NCBI RefSeq assembly: GCF_000524195.1
Contig: NW_020170509.1
Coordinates: 19,392 to 83,391 of the forward strand
DNA from: Echinococcus granulosus
Taxonomy: Eukaryota > Platyhelminthes > Cestoda > Cyclophyllidea > Taeniidae
DNA: 64,000 nucleotides
Direction of reading: 5' to 3'
Shown: piece after piece, positions 57,701-64,000 of the stretch
Position numbering within the stretch: position 1 is the first letter of the stretch
How the letters are laid out: each line of letters starts with the position of its first letter
Program-made: the position numbers and the translations under genes
Notes under the pieces: generated by a model
The model's database searches: none
The model's input: only the letters and a program-made list of their open reading frames with translations
Told to the model about the DNA's origin: nothing

Positions 57701-60700
57701 TATAATCTCCTCCATAAATCACACCAAGAGATTCCAAAGCAAGGATCTTAATAATTAAGGTGCTGAATTTTTTGTTTCCTTTGGCTATTTTGGAGGAAAT
57801 TTGTGATGAAGTCATGATCTGGCCTCTGATGTGTCGATTTTTGAGCTTCGACTACTTAGCCTGATGGGATTTTTCAAATTACCCTCACTGTTTACTCCTT
57901 CTGTTTAATCGTCTTTCAAACTCTCATTTACTTTAGACAGAAATTGTCTGTTCATTGTTCTATAAGGGGACCCAAAAATCAAGGCGAAAATGGACATTCC
58001 TTCGCCAACGAATTCCAACGCAATACCTTTTATAAACCGCTTTTTCTGACCTTTTAAATGTCGTTATTCTTTTCAAAAAATTCGCTTAAGTACATGAAGA
58101 TTGCAGTCGAGGTAGCGTAGGAAGTTAGGGGTGATAAGTTTTGACTGACTTGAATAGACGTCGAATTGTGAACGGTCTCGCCATTGAGGGCCTACACCAT
58201 CGTCTCTAATTTAACTCTCTTTCCTGAGAGAAGTTCGTCTAGAGGATGCACTTCCACGGTCACATCGCATTAGATTTCGTTCGATGTATATTGGAGTGCG
58301 TTTGACATCGATGGTGCAAAGTTCTGCCACCCTGGCTTTGGACTTTGCCTAAAGCCTACCGCTTTTGAATTGCTTCACCGCCACCTATTACTGCTTTTAA
58401 GCTATTTCATCCACACCATGTCTTAAATTACCCCTGCCGTCATTCTGGCTACAATTTATTTTAGTAGATTTAAATTGACAGACCGTGATTTGACAAGTCA
58501 GATCCACCCAAAGCAGCCGGGTAGGTGACCAAATTCGATCCTTGGACCTGTTGTTGTTGTTGTTGTCGTCGTCAATCGGTTGGTGTGTTGTTCTTGCTAC
58601 GGCCATGACGGGGTGAAAGGTCATTGTGCTGGTACATGCACAAAGTTACGGAAATGCCAATCGTTTCGACAGATGGTCGCAAAAATGACAATCATGAAGT
58701 TGGACTTTGAGCTAGTGAAAGCAAAGGGTCCTTCATTCCGCCTTTCCAAGAAGTGGAATCAAATTCTGTTTATATCCGGAGGTACATTCAAGTCCAGCTT
58801 TGCAACCATGCGCCTATTATTGTCAGCATGTGCTTGTTCTTTTCAAGGAAGCAGCTTCTTACCATCTTTTGTCCTTTACTCGAGTAGTAGTAATCTTTTC
58901 TCTGACCGAATTCCCATTTCCACCACTAAGTAGTGGTCTATGCTTTTGGTAGCTGCTGGGGTGGTGACGTCTCTATGACCTCCTCCATCTTACTCTATCA
59001 CGACAAGCGTGCAATTAAGGTACCCATGCTGACTTTTGTTGTTATAAATCGGAGAGGTGAGCCTTATTCCCTAAGTTTGCGAATACCCACGTCCCTTCTC
59101 CTTGCAGGTTCATCTACGAGACGGAGCGGCACAATGGCATCTCGGAGATGCTTGAAATTCTTGGCAGGTGAGTTTGATTTTTCAAAAATAATTTCTGCCA
59201 TCTATTTGGCGATTCTGTTAGAGTCACTACCTTGAATTTACCAGAGATTTACTTTGCTTTTAAATTATGGTATATAACGGTGATTTGGATTAGTTGGAGA
59301 ATCCAGAATTCGTCTTTTGAAGGCTAGTATATTTCAACGGGGTACTTCGGTTACTCCGCCTTCTCCAGTGTGTGAGGATCTGTTGTGCCCCTTTGTGCTT
59401 CACAAAATACAATCTTTTTGGGAGGAATGTCGGTGCTCGAAGGTACAAATTGCAAATGATATTTGTTTCGTTTTCCTTTAATTAATTACTGTTATCTTTT
59501 AATTGCTTCCAGTGGGAGCAGACTGAGGCATAAAAGGTTTTGGCCCACCTTTCCTTCATAAGCTAATCCACTGGAGTAGCAAGTCTATTTCTTCACGTCA
59601 GGCACCTGAGACTAAACTAAGGGATTGGGACAAGTTCCCACGTACTATTGGTGGGATAGGAATTGATGGACTTCTTTATTGTTACTTGCCGCTTCAATGT
59701 CTTAGACGTCGCTGTTTTACAGTGGATCGTTGGGCCTCGAGCTGTAAAATGAATGGCTAAAGCTAGTATGCAAATGGACGGCGGTTGGGCAAGGTAGGGA
59801 CTTTCACGAAAAGCGCTGACACCAAACATACCATCTATCCTACCTGCCTTCAAGGGACGGTGGTTCCTTTGGTGCAAAGCACGTTACTGTTGAATTTGGG
59901 CTTCCACTGCCCCCGACTTCCCTTATCGATTGGGAAATTAAGTAGCTCTCACTTCCGATTGTCTACTCAGTGTGGTTTAAAAGCATCACGAAGTGAAGAG
60001 GCAAGGACCTCTGTTCCGCGTTTTGGTGATTTATGATAAGGGGCGTTTCCTTTCCGGATTGAATGTTATTTGAGCTTTGAATGTCAGTTACACGTGCTTC
60101 AACTTACAGTGCCATAACTTGCCGTCGTCAGCATGTCACCCTCCGTTCTCAACCATCTCATGAATGGTTCCATAGAAACCGATTTTTTTTCGATCCGAAC
60201 TCTCTTGTCTCCACCGTGTTTATCATTTCGAGTCATGTGACAGCAGTTTTATTGAAGCACGCTTCTCGTTCTGTTCTGCTTATGAGTGTGTGCAACTCCA
60301 ACTAGTAGAATATGAATTGAGGTAATATGGAAAATTATTTTACTAACCCTATTTCCACAAAATTTGTAGATGATTGGGCTCGCAGTCATTATGTACTAAC
60401 TGATAATTTGCTGTCACTTTCTGGTCCCCCTTCCGTTGTCATCTTGTACTACCAGTGAAGTATTGCTTTTTGCAATTTACAGCTTCAAATTAATACTGGT
60501 TTTAGGTAGTCATGATTTTTTTCAACAGTTTTGGATATGGGCTCGTATTTTGGGTAAGCCTTCATTCAATGGCAGGACGTCAGTAATGCATACCTCAGGT
60601 CGCGTCGAGCCTTCCCATTGCGGTCATGACTGGCTAGTTTACGAACCTCTTACTTAAAGCTCAACCAACAATTGAATCTTCACCCGTCACACGTATCTGA

Positions 60701-62081
60701 TCCATCTTTTAAACCTTGATCACGGGTGATTTCAGGTCGTGCTGTGACCTTTCAGCTTTTTCGGTTGGGTGTGCCGAATTTCAGGTCTGCATTTGATAAG
60801 TTTGCTGTGGCTATCTCTCTCAAACATGGATCCCCGCTTCATATTCTTTCCTTATTTATCGCTTGATAAAATTACTTATCGGGGGCTTTTTGGATCGAAT
60901 CGACCTCGGTCTCGAGGTTTCCACAGATTGGTTTTTTTGGTCGTCTTCTTGCGGCCAACCGACTGGCCCTTTTTTCCTTCCGTCTGGTGACTGACATAGT
61001 TTGTGAGGTTTTGTGTGTCTAGCTTTTTACATGGCTCTCTTGGAGCCCGTAGGGATATGCGTCATTCCAGCGGTACAGCGCTCTCAACTGTGTCCTCCAC
61101 TGTTTTCGTCTTATCGTTGAAATGTCGGGTGAACGTGGTGGATGGTTTCCGGGGTTGTCTGGCTTACCAGCCGAATTTGACCATTTTCCAAAGGTGTAGA
61201 AGCTTCTCGTTGAGTTTGCTATGCAGCATTTGGAGAAAGTGCGATAACAGAACATGCCACATTCAGGAAGACCCTCTACCCACAATCATGTGGACAGCTA
61301 TATTGCTATTGGCTGGAATGGCTCCAATTCAATGTTCCACTAACAGTTTTTTTTTCGACGTCGGTTTACGTCTGCATCAAGTGGCCAAGTCGTGGAGGCA
61401 ATTGAGAGACAAAAGTGAGGTGGTGGCAGAGGCGATCAGGACTCGGCTGTTTGTTCCTAGGGCTAAAAGGCTTTACAAAAGAATAGCTTGCCTCTAGCTT
61501 GTGTGTCTTTGGAAACGATAAACTGTAATGGCGATTGTTTCAACGAATTATAGAGGCTTGAAGATCACTTTTGCAGTTATTCAGCTTTTTTGCTGTCCTA
61601 CCCAAGCAATACCAATTAGAAACTCCCACGTGCTGCTAGAACTTCTGTCGCTTGATTCGAAGAAGTTCCATAAGGCCGTTGATCTGTCGCTGAGAGAATG
61701 CCCGCCTATGCGTAGATTGTGTTTGGGTGTTAATGTCTACCGCAACCCATAATACCCGTTCTGATCCCACCGAGTGAAAGTATTTTACAACGAGATCAAC
61801 AGAATTGCCCAGGTTTTGTGGATGGACATGCGTTTTGCGACCAGTTGAAAATCTGGGGTGTCACGTGTAAGCATATCGTGTCTGAATGTGCTTCTTTTCT
61901 TCTTCCCCATGCCTGCAGCATTATCAATGGCTTTGCGGTGCCACTGAAGGCGGAGCACAAGACCTACCTGATGCGGGTGCTCATTCCCTTACACAAGGTC
62001 AAATCGCTCAGTGTCTATCACGCTCAATTGGCCTATTGTGTGGTGCAGTACCTTGACAAGGACCCCACCCTCACTGAACCG
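42475..62081 (+). CDS. PPP2R5: PP2A B56 regulatory subunit, 5' part (353 residues)
   Basis: Six exons (42,475-42,715; 43,381-43,751; 53,756-53,848; 55,819-55,949; 59,108-59,167; 61,919-62,081) join in one frame with GT/AG ends. The product targets the PP2A core enzyme to substrates through a superhelix of HEAT-like repeats. Hallmarks are [91 protein letters not shown] and [20 protein letters not shown]. Residues lining the known LxxIxE peptide pocket are kept (HRIY...R, E-I-L-G-S-I, AEH). Oddities are a ~20-residue Gly/Ser/Asn insertion and [10 protein letters not shown] where FLGLRAYIRK is usual. The fragment stops at TLTEP, so the last third of the subunit lies beyond the window. It cannot be assigned to one vertebrate isoform. 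Confidence 0.95.
42716..43380 (+). other. PPP2R5 intron 1
   Basis: This 665-nt intron runs from GTGCGCTC to GTGGTAG. The donor is a weak GTGCGC. No other feature is recognised. Confidence 0.8.
43381..43751 (+). CDS. PPP2R5: PPP2R5 exon 2 (first HEAT-like repeats)
   Basis: This 371-nt exon encodes [20 protein letters not shown] through [12 protein letters not shown], the most conserved N-terminal part of B56. It carries an in-frame Gly/Ser/Asn-rich insertion at 43,542-43,601 between EYVLEAR and VITEPIYP. It ends in phase 0 at CAG before GTCTGT. Confidence 0.95.
43752..53755 (+). other. PPP2R5 intron 2, about 10 kb
   Basis: This is the longest intron seen. No second gene, RNA gene or recognisable mobile element was found in it. 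Minor items are an inverted repeat at 47,662-47,699, GATG-type repeats at 50,991-51,018 and a (GT)8 run near 52,049-52,064. A 69-codon minus-strand frame at 49,021-49,227 has a plausible composition but no support from splice sites or family. Confidence 0.8.
53756..53848 (+). CDS. PPP2R5: PPP2R5 exon 3
   Basis: Exactly 31 codons in phase 0 encode [20 protein letters not shown] and then [11 protein letters not shown]. The acceptor is CACTAG and the donor is GTAGGC. It follows the WPHLQ end of exon 2 directly, as in other B56 proteins. Confidence 0.95.
53849..55818 (+). other. PPP2R5 intron 3
   Basis: This 1,970-nt intron contains a G10 homopolymer at 55,349-55,358. No gene or element is recognised; the 118-codon frame at 54,811-55,167 lacks any family resemblance. 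Confidence 0.8.
55819..55949 (+). CDS. PPP2R5: PPP2R5 exon 4 (substrate-pocket segment)
   Basis: The exon encodes [20 protein letters not shown], then [20 protein letters not shown] and VFYK. It keeps His-Arg-x-Tyr and the later Arg of the LxxIxE binding pocket. A Phe replaces the usual Gly in FLGLR. It ends AA before GTGAGT, and the codon is completed by exon 5. Confidence 0.95.
55950..59107 (+). other. PPP2R5 intron 4
   Basis: In this 3,158-nt intron a TTG/TCG trinucleotide run lies at about 58,549-58,574. No gene, RNA or mobile element is recognised. Confidence 0.8.
59108..59167 (+). CDS. PPP2R5: PPP2R5 exon 5, 60 nt
   Basis: This microexon-sized block encodes [19 protein letters not shown] plus split codons at both ends (AA|G and AG|C). 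It corresponds to [20 protein letters not shown] of other B56 subunits. It is flanked by TTGCAG and GTGAGT. Confidence 0.95.
59168..61918 (+). other. PPP2R5 intron 5
   Basis: This is a 2,751-nt intron. A 164-codon frame at 61,003-61,497 is open but shows no family resemblance. No mobile element is recognised. Confidence 0.8.
61919..62081 (+). CDS. PPP2R5: PPP2R5 exon 6, last exon in the window
   Basis: The exon encodes [20 protein letters not shown], then [20 protein letters not shown] and [14 protein letters not shown], ending in phase 0 before GTAAGT. The His of KAEH is part of the LxxIxE pocket. The expected next segment (the region with FWPKT in other B56 proteins) was not found up to 64,000. 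Confidence 0.95.
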
Positions 62082-62869
62082 GTAAGTTTCATTTTCCTTG
62101 CCTCCTGGCTTCTCTGTAATCGCTGACCTTTGGCTTAAATCACTTTTCTAGTTTGTGATTGAGTTGATTTTGGCGTCCGTAGTTAGGTCTGGATAGGTGT
62201 GACTGCCCCTTTCTTTTCACCTGTTCGTCCTCCTGCCAAAAATGTGTGTTTCGTGAACATCAGTATACAAATGGTCTAGTAGCCATACTTTTCACCTTGA
62301 ATTCACGATGGATACTATTATAGACTTGTTATACGAAGTATCTGTGGTTGTACAGGAAACTTAAACCAGGAGCTTGGAGTGTTCTTGGGAGCAAGAAAGC
62401 TCATCCAAAAGTTTATTTTAATCTTCCAAAATTTACCTGAAGCCAAGATTGCTGCAATCGTATCTGTGAATCAGTCAAATGGAAGTGTCGGCACATTACG
62501 AAACTTTTCTCATGTTTTCCAACCTCTTTTTCGCCACCACGAGTCGTTTTAATTCACCAATTATCATAACAACGAAGGCAAATGTGGGACGAGGCGATCC
62601 CTCTCATTCCTGATCCCAGGTTTGGTTGACAGTAACGTTAAAGCGGACCTCCGTTGTCCTTCAAATAGACATGTTCCAGTCGCCATCAAAACCATGTCCT
62701 TTCATGTTCCCTTTCTTGATCTTAACGTGCTTGCTCTCGAGTTCAGGGGCTTCTAAACCTCTTTGTTCAAACAAAGACTTATTCATATGGCTTCACAATA
62801 AGAAATCCTTTTAAGGATACTGATCTGTTTATTCAGGACTTTTGTACTCAGTTCCAAACAGACATTACT
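62082..62869 (+). other. Start of PPP2R5 intron 6
   Basis: This is intronic sequence after the exon 6 donor. Nothing else is recognised. Confidence 0.7.
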
Positions 62870-63430
62870 ACCCTCTCCCATTCAAAGAGGGCATGAACTT
62901 TGAAGAGTGGCTCAAAATCACCAAATTTAAGCTTTGTCTCTATCACTGACGCCAAAGAATACTGTACATCCCTCATGCCCTCCTCCTCAAGATCTGTTTT
63001 CAGCTGCAACAGACGCCGGCGTCACTCCTGACACCGACCTAAAACAGTGTTGCAACACCTTATCCCAGCTCGTTATTGACCATAAGGACCAGGTCCTAGC
63101 TAGACTTCTATCGTTGCAAAAAAAAGTGATCAAAAATTAGTAGGAGTACGCTAAAAATCTTCAAAATCTAACAGGATGAGCTTTTCGTGGCTCACCCCAA
63201 ACACGGTTGCTGAATGAACAACCGTCCAGTGCAGGCACATAGTTTGATCACACATTGTGGTCGAGAAGCTCTGCAGCATAAAGACCAACTCCCTCAGCCA
63301 GTTGGAGAGGTTCGCAACCAGGAAGCGCCAGAAACTTTATGCTATCCCGCATTACCACATGCCCAACAGACGGTCCTTTGTCCTCTATGGGCTTATTGCT
63401 CATTCTACTCTCCTTTTCTTATTCCATGAT
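62870..63430 (+). mobile_element. Gag-like retrotransposon remnant in intron 6
   Basis: MNFEEWLKITKFKLCLYH reads in one frame near 62,892-62,950, followed by DLFSAATDAGVTPDTDLKQC and NTLSQLVIDHKDQVLARLLS in another (62,995-63,110). This layout is typical of gypsy-type gag (a WL.....L.. entry, then a GVTP....... D region, then a VLAR segment). A later broken stretch near 63,260-63,350 would fit the gag C-terminal part. It is frameshifted and dead. It is a different gag type from the element at 40.3 kb. Confidence 0.45.
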
Positions 63431-64000
63431 TTCGCCATTTGGAATTGCGGCGTTTGATATCTTCTTTGCTCGTGTTTTGCATCTTTTGTTGACTTTTTTG
63501 CACATTCCCGATGGAAATCTGACCGATACAGCGCCTCTCTGATGAGTGATTTTGGCTTAATCCAGCATCTAAAATAGACATCATCCACTCCACTCTGACA
63601 TGATCTTCTTTTTGCACCCAGGTTAATCGACTACAGTGGATGAACGGGTAGACGTTTAGCTAGTTGCTCTAATTAATCAAGCAAATCTTGAGTCATTGTT
63701 AGATTTTGATCGTGGGTCACAAAAACGGACCAGTGGGTGGATTTGAAAAGCCATTCACAATCGTTAAAGAAAAAACTAGATGTGCGTGTACTGTTTGACT
63801 ACCAACGCTACATCGCTTCCGATTAGGAATGCAATCACTCGAACTGCATTTTGATCTAACGCGAGTGGATAATATTGTAGTGCCCCCTAATCATCATCAA
63901 AAATGCAGTGAAGTATATCAGAAGGTCTAGGAGGTCATTACACCAAGGTATTGACTAAATCACCGGAGAGTGAGAAGCCCAGCTTATTAAGCCTTGACCC
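63431..64000. other. Right-edge intronic stretch
   Basis: This presumably continues PPP2R5 intron 6. No exon matching the remainder of B56, and no repeat, was recognised. Confidence 0.5.

Noticed and set aside
61003..61497. 164-codon open frame on the plus strand in PPP2R5 intron 5
   Set aside because: It shows no family resemblance, no splice context and no conserved-looking motif. A frame of this length can occur by chance in a 2.7-kb intron.

Overview
The window looks like nuclear DNA of a metazoan, most likely a parasitic flatworm (tapeworm or fluke). The signs are two spliced plus-strand genes, one with a 39-nt intron (a size common in flatworms), and remnants of a Ty3/gypsy element whose gag, protease and integrase resemble the CsRn1-type lineage of flatworms. 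No species can be named. There are no operons, no convincing tRNA or rRNA genes and no CRISPR arrays. About 95% of the sequence is non-coding.

Layout. (1) At 419-640 there is an unassigned candidate exon on the minus strand. (2) At 931-3206 (+) a complete three-exon gene encodes a 285-residue Arg-rich RS/RGG-type protein, probably RNA-binding by composition only. (3) From about 3.7 to 36.9 kb the window is a decayed mosaic of tandem and nested repeats. Its modules recur in similar order every roughly 2.7-4 kb. At least seven blocks are dead copies of exon 2 of the RS/RGG gene, three of them preceded by the end of exon 1 and intron 1, and other blocks copy its intron 2. The array therefore seems to have grown, at least in part, by repeated duplication of this gene's DNA. 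A 100-N gap (23,362-23,461) lies inside it. (4) From 36.9 to 42.4 kb there is gene-poor DNA holding a degenerate minus-strand gypsy element (about 38.4-41.1 kb) with gag, protease and integrase traces but no room for reverse transcriptase and RNase H. (5) From 42.5 kb to the right edge lies the 5' part of a PP2A B56 regulatory subunit gene (PPP2R5 family). Six exons encode 353 residues in one continuous frame, and the gene continues past the window. Its last intron carries a gag-like retrotransposon remnant at about 62.9-63.4 kb.

The two genes are unrelated in function: one is a low-complexity putative RNA-associated protein, the other a substrate-targeting subunit of protein phosphatase 2A. 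The most unusual content is the repeat array built from pieces of the neighbouring gene. Next comes the Gly/Ser/Asn-rich insertion in the B56 subunit. All homology statements come from reading the sequence by eye; no alignment or database search was run.
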